Shown here: piece after piece, positions 1 through 5,885 of the stretch
Position numbering within the stretch: the first letter of the stretch is position 1
How the letters are laid out: each line of letters begins with the position of its first letter
Assembly (NCBI GenBank): GCA_013696265.1
Contig: JACCYX010000510.1
Coordinates: forward strand, 1 to 6,111
Origin: Chloroflexia bacterium
Lineage (GTDB): Bacteria > Chloroflexota > Chloroflexia > Thermomicrobiales > UBA6265
Direction of reading: 5' to 3'
DNA: 6,111 bases
Program-made: the position numbers and the translations under genes
The notes under the pieces: generated by a model
Told to the model about the DNA's origin: nothing
Databases searched by the model: none
What the model saw: only the letters and a program-made list of their open reading frames with translations

Positions 1-14
1 TGCCACTACCGAAA
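1..14. repeat. Left copy of a short inverted repeat flanking the TPP/hydrolase pair
   Basis: The ten bases TGCCACTACC at 1-10, followed by GAAA, recur in inverted orientation at 2789-2803 (GGTAGTGGCA at 2794-2803, preceded by TTTCT). The match is 10/10 plus four more bases if one base is skipped. The two copies bracket the TPP enzyme and nucleoside hydrolase genes and both lie outside coding sequence. The left copy touches the window edge, so its true extent is unknown. A 10-base inverted match is expected by chance several times in 6 kb, so only the placement is suggestive. Confidence 0.3.
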
Positions 15-32
15 GAAGCCGGAACCATCCGG
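11..32 (-). terminator. Weak candidate terminator after the nucleoside hydrolase gene
   Basis: Read on the minus strand, 14 bases after the hydrolase stop codon, CCGGA (32-28) pairs with TCCGG (23-19) around a TGGT loop. It is followed by CTTCTTTC, which is pyrimidine-rich but has no clean U-run. A 5-bp stem with a broken tail is a marginal intrinsic terminator; it is placed correctly to end the minus-strand operon, but Rho-dependent ending or readthrough is as likely. Confidence 0.25.
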
Positions 33-46
33 ATATTGATTGACGG

Positions 47-1012
47 TCACTCGGCGTTCTCGAAACCAGACGCGGCATCGGCGATCGGAAGCCCGAGAAC
101 GGCGCCGAACTCCGCCACAAATGCCGCCGCGTGAACGCGGGTGGCCACTCGTGGCCCACGGTCCGCGGCCGCGACAGTCGTTTCCCCGCGGGTCGCGGAC
201 GCAGACGACTCAACCGCTACCGAGCAGAATGTGCCTTGAACGAGATCCAGGTCGAGCGCGACGCCGACCGCCAGCGGATCGTGGAGATAGAAGCCCGACA
301 TGGCCCGCTCGGTGAAGGTGCGCGCCATCAGCCCGCGAACCAGACCCGCCGGGCCGTCGTTCATCTCAGGAATACGCTCCCAAAGCTCTCGCGACAGCAC
401 GGTCTGATGCGTCACATCGAGCCCGACGAGCGTTATGTCACCCCAATCCGCTTCAAACACCTGCCGGGCGGCTTCGGGATCGACATAGACGTTGAATTCG
501 CTGTGCGGCGTGACGTTGCCGGGTAAGGAGAAGGCCCCGCCCATGACGACGACGCGCCGGATCTGATAGGTAATTTCCGGCCGGACATTGAGGGCGATCG
601 CCAGGTTCGTCAACGGCCCCAACGTCACCAGTGTCAAGTCGCCGGCATGTTTCGCGGCGGATTGGATGATGAAGGCGGGCCCCGCAAGGGCAGCCTCGTC
701 GGCGCCACTCTTCGCCAGGTCGACGCCGCCGAGCCCGTTGCCGCCGTGGACATGGGTCGCATCCTGATACTCCGCCACCAGGGGCCGGCTGGCGCCGCGA
801 TGGACCGGGATGTCGTCCCGCCCGAGGTAGGACAGCACGTCCAACGTGTTGCGGGTGGCGACCTCGATTGGCACGTTGCCGGCCACCGTGGTCACGCCCA
901 GGATATTGGCCCCCTTCCCGACCGCCAGGGCGAGGGCAACGGCATCATCGATCCCGGTATCGACATCAATGACCAACGGCGATTTATTGATGTCCGCGTT
1001 TCGACCGGTCAT
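47..1012 (-). CDS. Nucleoside hydrolase, inosine/uridine-preferring family
   Basis: A 321-residue protein that should hydrolyse the N-glycosidic bond of a ribonucleoside, giving free base and ribose, in the cytoplasm. The calcium-binding signature D16-V-D-T-G-I-D-D23-A-V-A near the N-terminus is the family hallmark. AGN at 44-46, LTNLA at 134-138, MGG at 157-159, S-E-F-N (171-174) followed by DPEAA at 178-182, and H244-D245-P complete the usual active-site set (calcium ligands D16, D22/D23 and D245; ribose-contacting E172/N174; H244 as possible leaving-group acid). Length is typical. The ATG overlaps the stop of the upstream TPP gene (ATGA), and no good Shine-Dalgarno precedes it, so translation probably depends on coupling. 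The base preferred (purine or pyrimidine, or a nucleoside-like compound) cannot be read from sequence. The family is secure; the physiological substrate is unknown. Confidence 0.93.
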   Translation of the reverse strand: MTGRNADINKSPLVIDVDTGIDDAVALALAVGKGANILGVTTVAGNVPIEVATRNTLDVLSYLGRDDIPVHRGASRPLVAEYQDATHVHGGNGLGGVDLAKSGADEAALAGPAFIIQSAAKHAGDLTLVTLGPLTNLAIALNVRPEITYQIRRVVVMGGAFSLPGNVTPHSEFNVYVDPEAARQVFEADWGDITLVGLDVTHQTVLSRELWERIPEMNDGPAGLVRGLMARTFTERAMSGFYLHDPLAVGVALDLDLVQGTFCSVAVESSASATRGETTVAAADRGPRVATRVHAAAFVAEFGAVLGLPIADAASGFENAE

Positions 1013-2745
1013 CGTGCGGCACCGGCGGCAACGGTCCGCTCCCAGGTCGCCACCGGTGGCGTCTCAGTCATCTGAGCCTCGGTCACCACGTTCACGAAGG
1101 CCGGCCGGCCCAGTGCCAGGGCCTCCCGGAGCACTCCCTTCAACTCGGCCGGGTCTTCGACGTGGAAACCGGCCAGGCCGAATCCCTTCGCGATCGTCGC
1201 GTAGTCGATCCGGTTGAAATCGACTGAGTAGTACCGCCGGTCGTGGTACAGGTGCTGCAGTTCCTTGATCCAGCCGTAGGTGCCATTGTCGCACTGGACG
1301 ATCACGACCGGCAGGTTGAGACGGCTGATCGTTTCCAGTTCACCCACCGACATGCCGTAGCTGCCGTCGCCAAGCATGCCGATCACGCGCCGTTCGGGAG
1401 CGGCAAAGTGGGCGCCGACAACGCCCGGAATCGCGTAGCCGAGCGCGCCGTAGGCACGCGGAATGACGGTCGTTCGACCCGGCCGGCGCAGGACGTACTG
1501 CGCGGAGAGGTAGGGCGTCGGCGTGCCCGGGTCCGCCACGATCACGGCATCGTCGTCCAGGAGATCGCGCAATTCCGCGATGAGCCGTTGCGGCTTGATC
1601 GGTTGGCTATCGCTAACGGCGTCGCGCGCCACCCCTTTGAAGTAGGCTGACTTCTCGGATGAGAGCCGCGCCAGGCGCTCTGCATTCCGGGCGCGGAGGC
1701 GTCCGGGTCGATCGATCGCCGCCATCAGGTCTTGGAGGGTGGCGGCCGAATCACCCTGCAGGATTGCGCTCGAAGGGTAGTTGTTCCCGATTTCCTTCGC
1801 CGAGACATCAAGGTGAATGGAGGCCGGCGGGTCGTCCCTGGCCGGCAACGTCCAGGCTACGGTCGTGGTGGAATCGGTCCGGGTGCCGATGAAGAGAACG
1901 AGGTCGGCGTCGGCGACCCAGGCGTTGGCGTAGGATCGAGCGCCGTTGTTCCCCACCACGCCAAGTGAGCAGTCGCTGGTTTCGGCGATGGCTCCTTTGC
2001 CGTTGATGCTCGTGCCGACCGGTATCCCGGTCGCCTCGGCAAAGGCGGTAAGCTGGTCCCACGCGCCGGACGTGAGCACCCCGCCTCCGGCGACGATGAC
2101 CGCCCGCTCCGCGTTCGCGATCAGGTCGGCGGCGCGAAGCACTTCGCCGGCGTCGGCCCGCGGTCTCGAACTCGGCACGGTGCTGACGGTCGCCGCTCGT
2201 CCCGATCGCCGGTTGTCGCCGCCATCGTCTTCCAGTACGTCTGACGGCAGCGAGAGGTGAACCGCGCCGGGCCGGTCACTCGTCGCCAGGCGCACCGCCC
2301 GGTGGACTGCATCCTCCATCCCGGAAGCACGGTTGACGCGCTCTGACCATTTGGTGATCGGGTGGAAGAGCCCGACCTGGTCCAGTTCGGTCAGCACGCC
2401 CCGATGTTCCTCGTTGACGGGGGTATCTGAGGTCAGGCAGAGGAGCGGAATGGCGCTTCCCTGAGCCTCGGCGACGCCCGGCACGATGTAGGTGGCGCCG
2501 CCGCCGCTCGGGCCCTCGCAGACGCCGAGCCGCCGCGAGACCCGAGCGTAGACATCGGCCATGAACGACGCCGAGCGTTCATCGCGCGTCATGACATGAG
2601 TGATTGCCGGTTCGTCGTACAGCGCGTCGTAGAGCGCCATCCCCGTATCACCGGGCAGCCCAAACATGTGATCGACGCCGACGTCCCGCAACGCCCGTAC
2701 CAGCGACTGGGCTCCATTCATCTTGAATCGGCTTCCTTCGCTCAC
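1009..2745 (-). CDS. Thiamine diphosphate-dependent enzyme, acetolactate synthase-like
   Basis: A 578-residue three-domain TPP enzyme. The N-terminal pyrimidine-binding domain (about 10-170) has FGLPG at 28-32 and the cofactor-activating Glu at E56 in RDERSASFMAD. The central domain (about 200-345) has VAGGG at 218-222 and a GTRTD stretch at 287-291. The C-terminal PP-binding domain has G459-D-G461 and, 25 residues on, D486-N487, where most relatives have Asn-Asn; D460 and N487 should bind magnesium. Such enzymes decarboxylate or ligate 2-oxo acids; the substrate here is unknown. E56 argues against glyoxylate carboligase, which has Val at this position, despite the nearby glycerate kinase. 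No regulatory small subunit gene is adjacent, so biosynthetic acetolactate synthase is unproven. The start is GTG with GAGG 10 bases upstream; an in-frame ATG at 2721 (residue 9), preceded by AAGGAAG and matching the usual family start MNGA, is an equally good choice (570 residues). Confidence 0.9.
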   Translation of the reverse strand: MSEGSRFKMNGAQSLVRALRDVGVDHMFGLPGDTGMALYDALYDEPAITHVMTRDERSASFMADVYARVSRRLGVCEGPSGGGATYIVPGVAEAQGSAIPLLCLTSDTPVNEEHRGVLTELDQVGLFHPITKWSERVNRASGMEDAVHRAVRLATSDRPGAVHLSLPSDVLEDDGGDNRRSGRAATVSTVPSSRPRADAGEVLRAADLIANAERAVIVAGGGVLTSGAWDQLTAFAEATGIPVGTSINGKGAIAETSDCSLGVVGNNGARSYANAWVADADLVLFIGTRTDSTTTVAWTLPARDDPPASIHLDVSAKEIGNNYPSSAILQGDSAATLQDLMAAIDRPGRLRARNAERLARLSSEKSAYFKGVARDAVSDSQPIKPQRLIAELRDLLDDDAVIVADPGTPTPYLSAQYVLRRPGRTTVIPRAYGALGYAIPGVVGAHFAAPERRVIGMLGDGSYGMSVGELETISRLNLPVVIVQCDNGTYGWIKELQHLYHDRRYYSVDFNRIDYATIAKGFGLAGFHVEDPAELKGVLREALALGRPAFVNVVTEAQMTETPPVATWERTVAAGAAR

Positions 2746-2755
2746 CGAACAATTG

Positions 2756-2769
2756 CCTCACACTTGAGA
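2756..2769 (-). promoter_or_regulatory. Stem-loop covering the ribosome binding site of the TPP gene
   Basis: On the minus strand TCTCA (2769-2765) pairs with TGAGG (2760-2756) around an AGTG loop, with one U-G pair. The GAGG in the 3' arm is the best Shine-Dalgarno for the GTG start at 2745, 10 bases away. Folding would hide it, so the hairpin could tune translation. It is short and may be fortuitous, and would matter less if translation starts at the ATG at 2721. Confidence 0.35.
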
Positions 2770-2771
2770 TT

Positions 2772-2788
2772 CGGAAGTTCGACTCCCG
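2772..2788 (-). promoter_or_regulatory. Second leader stem-loop of the TPP/hydrolase pair
   Basis: In the minus-strand RNA CGGGAG (2788-2783) pairs with CTTCCG (2777-2772) around the loop TCGAA: six pairs including one G-U. The plus-strand transcript would instead have a C-A mismatch at that pair, so the helix fits better as a feature of RNA transcribed toward the TPP gene. Read on the plus strand, the loop resembles a tRNA T-loop (TTCGACT), but no tRNA can be built around it. Confidence 0.35.
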
Positions 2789-2803
2789 TTTCTGGTAGTG
2801 GCA
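2789..2803. repeat. Right copy of the short inverted repeat flanking the TPP/hydrolase pair
   Basis: GGTAGTGGCA (2794-2803), preceded by TTTCT, is the inverted partner of the bases at 1-14. It overlaps one arm of the hairpin at 2800-2818. Together the copies bracket two genes over about 2.8 kb. No transposase or integrase gene is seen between them. Confidence 0.3.
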
Positions 2804-2818
2804 AAGCTTGTCTTTGCC
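2800..2818 (-). promoter_or_regulatory. Perfect 7-bp hairpin in the leader of the TPP/hydrolase pair
   Basis: On the minus strand GGCAAAG (2818-2812) pairs perfectly with CTTTGCC (2806-2800) around the loop ACAAG. No U-run follows on either strand (ACTACC on minus, CTTAGAG on plus), so it is not an ordinary intrinsic terminator. It is the strongest of several stem-loops in the gap 2746-2901; a looser one, with 5-bp arms at 2831-2835 and 2851-2855, lies further upstream in the leader. Possible roles are an attenuator-like leader, an mRNA processing or stabilising element, or a scar from rearrangement. Confidence 0.4.
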
Positions 2819-2901
2819 CTTAGAGACGATGGCAGAGATGACTCGCTGCGCTGCCCTCACAAGCTCGGGACTATCACCACCAAGTAAGCATCTGTTTCGC
2901 A

Positions 2902-4224
2902 CTACTCAACGTGGGATCGACCATCCAGTTTCACCGCCACGTACACATCGTTGACATTCGTGCCGGTCGGTCCCGGTTCGACCAGGAATCCGAGGCGTCG
3001 AAAATAGTCGCCGCTGTCGTTATTGTCGAGAAACTTCCGTGCGTCAAGTCCGACGGCATCGCCCGCGGCGACCGTGTGGCGATCGACGATCGCCCCGGCC
3101 GCGTCGATCGACCCGTCCTGCCCATCGGAGGCGAGACTCGCGATCGTCCAGTCAAGACCGCGCTCGTTCAGGGTGATCGCCGCCGCGAGCGCGAACTCGG
3201 TGTTCCTCCCGCCAGTCCCGTCACCCCGGACCGTCACGGTCGCCTCACCTCCCCCGATGACGGCGTCGACCTCGGACGGCTGACTTTCGGCAATCTGGAG
3301 AAACGTCTCGGCCAACTCCCGCGCCTCGCCTTCGGCCCGCCGAAGCGCGATCCGGGATTCCACGCCATCGCCCTTGGCCGCCCCGTCGAAGGCTTCAACG
3401 AAGATGTCATTGTCTCCGACGATGACAAAGCTATCGCCCGACGTGTCCGGTTCGCCGCCAGCCGCTGGGCCACTTCGCAGCATCGCGGTCACGGCTTCCG
3501 GCACGCGGTCAACGAGCCCGTACGATTCAAGCAAATCGAGGGCGACGGCTGGATTCGGCCCCCTGGCGACGGTTGGACCGGAAGCAATCACCGTCGGGTC
3601 GTTGCCCAGGACATCGGAGAGGATGAGCGAGACGCACGTCGCTTCGCCAATCGACCGCCGCAGACCTCCGCCCTTCACCAGGCTCAACTCGCTTCGCACC
3701 GCGTTCAGGTGCTGGATCGGCGCGCCCGCGTTGAGCAAGAGCCGGGTCGTCTCCTGGATGTCGCTCAACTCCAGCGGTTCACGCGGCGCTTCGAGCAACG
3801 CTGAACCGCCCCCGGAAACGAGGACGATGGCAATGTCTCCCCGCTCCAGACCGCCGACAAGATCCAGGATCGCCCTGGTGGCGTGCACGCCCCGGTCGTC
3901 CGGCACGGGATGCGATGCCTCGAAAACATCCCAGCCAACCGGCGGGGATGGGGCATGGCCGTCCTTGGTGAGGATAATTCCATGGGTAATGCGCTCACCC
4001 AACGCGTCGGCCAGACCATGCGCCATCGCCACGGCTGCCTTGCCAACCGCGACCGCAACCAATCGGCCACCCCGCTCCAGGTCGAACGTTGTCGAGCCAA
4101 TACCCAGGGATACCCCGTCCCACGTCAGCGCCCGACTGACCGCCGTGCGCGGATCGACGGCGCCGAGTCCAGCCCGGTACCACGCTTCTATCAGTGAACG
4201 TGCCTCATCCACCGAACCCGGCAT
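2902..4224 (-). CDS. Glycerate 2-kinase (MOFRL family)
   Basis: A 440-residue cytoplasmic kinase that phosphorylates D-glycerate with ATP to 2-phosphoglycerate, feeding enolase and lower glycolysis. The N-terminal kinase domain has VGKAA with K62, EASHPVPD at 102-109, SGGGSALLEAP at 137-147, NAVR at 174-177 and SDVLGNDP at 203-210. The C-terminal MOFRL domain has GGGEATV at 324-330, GGRNTEFAL at 338-346, SDGQDG at 366-371, and GTNVND at 421-426. Length is typical. The frame is open upstream to 4692, but that part lies inside rluD. The ATG at 4224 is chosen because it shares a base with the rluD stop (TGATG), has GGAG seven bases upstream, and begins where family homology begins. This is the 2-kinase, unrelated in fold to the GlxK/GarK kinases. 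The stop is TAG. The source of glycerate (hydroxypyruvate, tartronate semialdehyde, or plant/osmolyte glycerate) is not shown by the window. Confidence 0.93.
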   Translation of the reverse strand: MPGSVDEARSLIEAWYRAGLGAVDPRTAVSRALTWDGVSLGIGSTTFDLERGGRLVAVAVGKAAVAMAHGLADALGERITHGIILTKDGHAPSPPVGWDVFEASHPVPDDRGVHATRAILDLVGGLERGDIAIVLVSGGGSALLEAPREPLELSDIQETTRLLLNAGAPIQHLNAVRSELSLVKGGGLRRSIGEATCVSLILSDVLGNDPTVIASGPTVARGPNPAVALDLLESYGLVDRVPEAVTAMLRSGPAAGGEPDTSGDSFVIVGDNDIFVEAFDGAAKGDGVESRIALRRAEGEARELAETFLQIAESQPSEVDAVIGGGEATVTVRGDGTGGRNTEFALAAAITLNERGLDWTIASLASDGQDGSIDAAGAIVDRHTVAAGDAVGLDARKFLDNNDSGDYFRRLGFLVEPGPTGTNVNDVYVAVKLDGRSHVE

Positions 4225-5225
4225 CACGACGCTCCATTGGCCTCGCCGGCCGGACGACCGAGCCGGTCGAGAATGGCCACCAGGTCGCCGGCCAGCGGCG
4301 CCTCGAAGGTGGTCCGCTGCCCGGTAGGCAGATCGACGGTGAGCGACGCGGCGTGCAGGAAATGGCGCTCGACGCTGTGGTCGTGCGTGATGCTTCGCGA
4401 TTTCGGCGTGGAATAGAGGCGGTCGCCTAGCACGGGCGCCCCGATCATCGCGAGATGGACCCGGATTTGGTGCGTGCGCCCCGTCTCGATCCGCACGTCC
4501 AGCAGGCTGGCGTCGCGGTATCGCGTGCGCACCGTGAAATGGCTGACTGCGTCCTTGCCGGTGCGGACCGCCGCCATCCGCAACCGGTTGGCGGGATCGC
4601 GTCCAATCGGGGCGTCGATCGTGGCCTCTTCCTCCTCGACGACACCCGCCACCAGCGCGACGTAGGTCTTGCCGACGGTACGCGCCTGCCATTGCTCGAC
4701 CAGGCTCGTCTGGGCCCGGTCCGTCTTGGCCACGATCATCACGCCGGAGGTGTCCTTGTCGAGGCGATGGACGATACCCGGCCGGGTGGTGCCGGCGATC
4801 GAAATCTCTGGAAACCGGTACAGCAACCCGTTCACCAGCGTGCCCCGCGGGTGGCCTGGGGCAGGATGCACGACCAGGCCGGCGGGTTTGTTGATCGCCA
4901 CCACGTCCGCATCGTCGTAGAGGACATCCAGCGGCAGGTCCTGGGCTTCGATCTCGACCTCGGCCGTTTCCGGGATGGCGACGGTGACATGCTGGCCGGG
5001 CGTGATCTTGAACGCAGCCCGGCGGGCCTGGCCGTCGACCAGCACCTGTCCGTCATCAATGAGCGTCTGGAGGTAGGTCCGGCTGAGATCGGTCAGCTCG
5101 CCGGCCACATAGCGATCGAGTCGGACCCCGATGTGCGACCGCTCCGGATAGAGATCGAACAATTCGAAATCCCGTTCGTCGGCCTCGATCGGTGGCTGGG
5201 TGGACCCCGGTGCGGGTTGGGTCAC
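4224..5225 (-). CDS. rluD: 23S rRNA pseudouridine synthase, RluA/RluD family
   Basis: A 333-residue enzyme that isomerises uridine to pseudouridine in RNA. An S4 RNA-binding domain spans about 33-82 (VRLDRYV, then the usual LIDDGQVLVDG). The catalytic domain has INKPAGLVVHP at 111-121 and the RluA signature H153-R-L-D-K-D-T-S-G161 with nucleophile D156, followed further on by GRTHQIRVHL, a second conserved motif. An S4 domain plus this layout points to RluD-type enzymes modifying helix 69 of 23S rRNA, although the exact site cannot be proved from sequence. The first 30 residues are acidic and poorly conserved. The GTG start overlaps the lspA stop (GTGA) and is preceded by AGGAGA at good spacing. 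The lspA-rluD order is common in bacteria. It belongs to the same transcription unit as lspA and the glycerate kinase. Confidence 0.95.
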   Translation of the reverse strand: MTQPAPGSTQPPIEADERDFELFDLYPERSHIGVRLDRYVAGELTDLSRTYLQTLIDDGQVLVDGQARRAAFKITPGQHVTVAIPETAEVEIEAQDLPLDVLYDDADVVAINKPAGLVVHPAPGHPRGTLVNGLLYRFPEISIAGTTRPGIVHRLDKDTSGVMIVAKTDRAQTSLVEQWQARTVGKTYVALVAGVVEEEEATIDAPIGRDPANRLRMAAVRTGKDAVSHFTVRTRYRDASLLDVRIETGRTHQIRVHLAMIGAPVLGDRLYSTPKSRSITHDHSVERHFLHAASLTVDLPTGQRTTFEAPLAGDLVAILDRLGRPAGEANGAS

Positions 5226-5800
5226 GATCCGTTCTCCTGGGTTGTTTCGTCGCGCAAGGTGGTCCAGGCCATCAGGATCAATCCAATCGTGATCGCGGAA
5301 TCGGCCACATTGAACTTCGGCCAGATTCCCACGGCAATATAGTCAATAACGAAGCCCAGTCGAAGACGGTCGACCAGGTTCCCGAGCCCTCCACCGATCA
5401 CCAGCCCGATGCCCAGCCGAAGCAACCCGCTGAACGGCAGTTCTCGCCGCGGGGCGAAGAGAAATCCCAGGCCCACGATCAACGCGAGGACCGAGAGCAG
5501 CCAGACCCGGCCGGCGAGGATGCCGAACGCAGCCCCGGTGATCTCGACGTACTCGAACGCCAGCAGCGAACCAGCCAGTTCCCAGCGATGAAGCGACTGA
5601 TCCGGTCCAATCCAGGCTATGACGAGCAGCTTGGCCAGTTGGTCCAGGATCACGACGCTGGTCACGATTGCGCCAATGATCGTGGTCACGCGCGTCCAAT
5701 CCAGCCCGACGATGCGCTGGTTCTCGATTGGCGATGGCTGGGATGTCAGATGGTGGTCGCTTTCCGGAGTGACTGCGTGATTGTCAGGGGATGGTAGCAC
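5222..5800 (-). CDS. lspA: Lipoprotein signal peptidase (signal peptidase II)
   Basis: A 192-residue inner-membrane aspartyl protease that removes signal peptides from diacylglyceryl-modified prolipoproteins. Four hydrophobic segments are visible: about 39-63, 97-116, 126-143 and 164-182. DQLAK at 53-57 follows the first helix; GNLVDR (D144) and FNVADSAI (D167) carry the catalytic Asp pair. GAAFG at 89-93 is the cradle motif, but the usually conserved Asn two residues before it is Ile (I87, codon ATC). The only early start is GTG at 5800, since a stop lies upstream in frame near 5828. This gives a hydrophilic 38-residue N-terminal extension unlike the compact family norm. A second in-frame GTG at 5689 (residue 38) would give 155 residues, closer to typical, but its ribosome site is weak; no good Shine-Dalgarno precedes 5800 either. 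First gene of the minus-strand operon, divergent from murG. Confidence 0.93.
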   Translation of the reverse strand: MLPSPDNHAVTPESDHHLTSQPSPIENQRIVGLDWTRVTTIIGAIVTSVVILDQLAKLLVIAWIGPDQSLHRWELAGSLLAFEYVEITGAAFGILAGRVWLLSVLALIVGLGFLFAPRRELPFSGLLRLGIGLVIGGGLGNLVDRLRLGFVIDYIAVGIWPKFNVADSAITIGLILMAWTTLRDETTQENGS

Positions 5801-5826
5801 GCGGGCAAGTGCCGCCAGACGTGACG

Positions 5827-5834
5827 ACTATACT
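5827..5834. promoter_or_regulatory. Overlapping divergent -10 elements for lspA and murG
   Basis: ACTATACT at 5827-5834 contains TATACT on the plus strand (5829-5834) and TATAGT on the minus strand (5832-5827), each one mismatch from TATAAT, sharing the central TATA. It stands out as AT-rich in a GC-rich region between two divergent genes. Predicted starts would give murG a leader near 45 bases and lspA one near 20. No good -35 hexamer is seen at 16-18 bases on either side. Not experimentally known; inferred from position and consensus. Confidence 0.5.
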
Positions 5835-5871
5835 CTCCTTCGGTTTGGCCCGTTGCCTCTCACCGCTGTTC

Positions 5872-5876
5872 AGGAG
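5872..5876 (+). promoter_or_regulatory. Ribosome binding site of murG
   Basis: AGGAG lies nine bases before the GTG at 5886 and settles that start, which otherwise would be a non-ATG choice. Confidence 0.75.
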
Positions 5877-5885
5877 TTTCCGTCC

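Larger units (their letters stand above)
2746..2901. other. Intergenic gap between glycerate kinase and the TPP gene
   Basis: These 156 bases are the only long break among the minus-strand genes, which otherwise overlap. GC is visibly lower than in the genes. Besides the stem-loops and repeat arm listed separately, I see no convincing minus-strand -35/-10 pair (GATAGT around 2875 is the nearest to a -10 and has no partner) and no terminator after the glycerate kinase. A reading frame opens with GTG at 2902, overlapping the kinase stop as TAGTG, but it has no Shine-Dalgarno, uses codons rare in the neighbours (AGA, TTA), and runs out of frame into the TPP gene, so I do not call it a gene. Confidence 0.6.

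Noticed and set aside
1009..2745. Assignment of the TPP enzyme as glyoxylate carboligase because of the nearby glycerate kinase.
   Set aside because: Glyoxylate carboligase has Val in place of the cofactor-activating Glu. E56 is present here, and no reductase partner is in the window.
2765..2803. A tRNA-like T-arm (TTCGACT loop) on the plus strand, possibly an att-site scar from a tRNA 3' end.
   Set aside because: The T-stem has a mismatch, the acceptor has no 5' partner, no D-arm or CCA is present, and the upstream part would fall inside the TPP gene. The same bases make a better helix on the minus strand.
2800..2818. The 7-bp hairpin as an intrinsic terminator for the glycerate kinase gene.
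   Set aside because: No U-run follows on the minus strand (ACTACCAGAA), and the hairpin is 84 bases after the stop codon.
2648..2902. An 84-residue minus-strand reading frame starting with GTG that overlaps the glycerate kinase stop (TAGTG).
   Set aside because: It has no Shine-Dalgarno, no recognisable domain and codon use unlike its neighbours, and its last third lies out of frame within the TPP gene. A degraded gene fragment cannot be excluded.
4225..4692. A longer glycerate kinase start giving 596 residues.
   Set aside because: The extra 156 residues lie inside rluD in another frame and show low-complexity Arg/Gly/Pro sequence. Homology, ribosome site and stop/start overlap all support ATG 4224.
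2911..5342. Long plus-strand open frames of about 295-317 codons (2911-3804, 3374-4327, 4455-5342).
   Set aside because: They lie antisense to the glycerate kinase, rluD and the end of lspA, have no domain-like sequence, and are rich in Arg/Pro/Ser as expected of shadow frames in GC-rich DNA.
5833..5840. AAGGAGAG on the minus strand as the lspA ribosome binding site.
   Set aside because: It is about 32 bases from the GTG at 5800, has no nearer in-frame start codon, and lies upstream of the predicted -10, so it would not be in that transcript.
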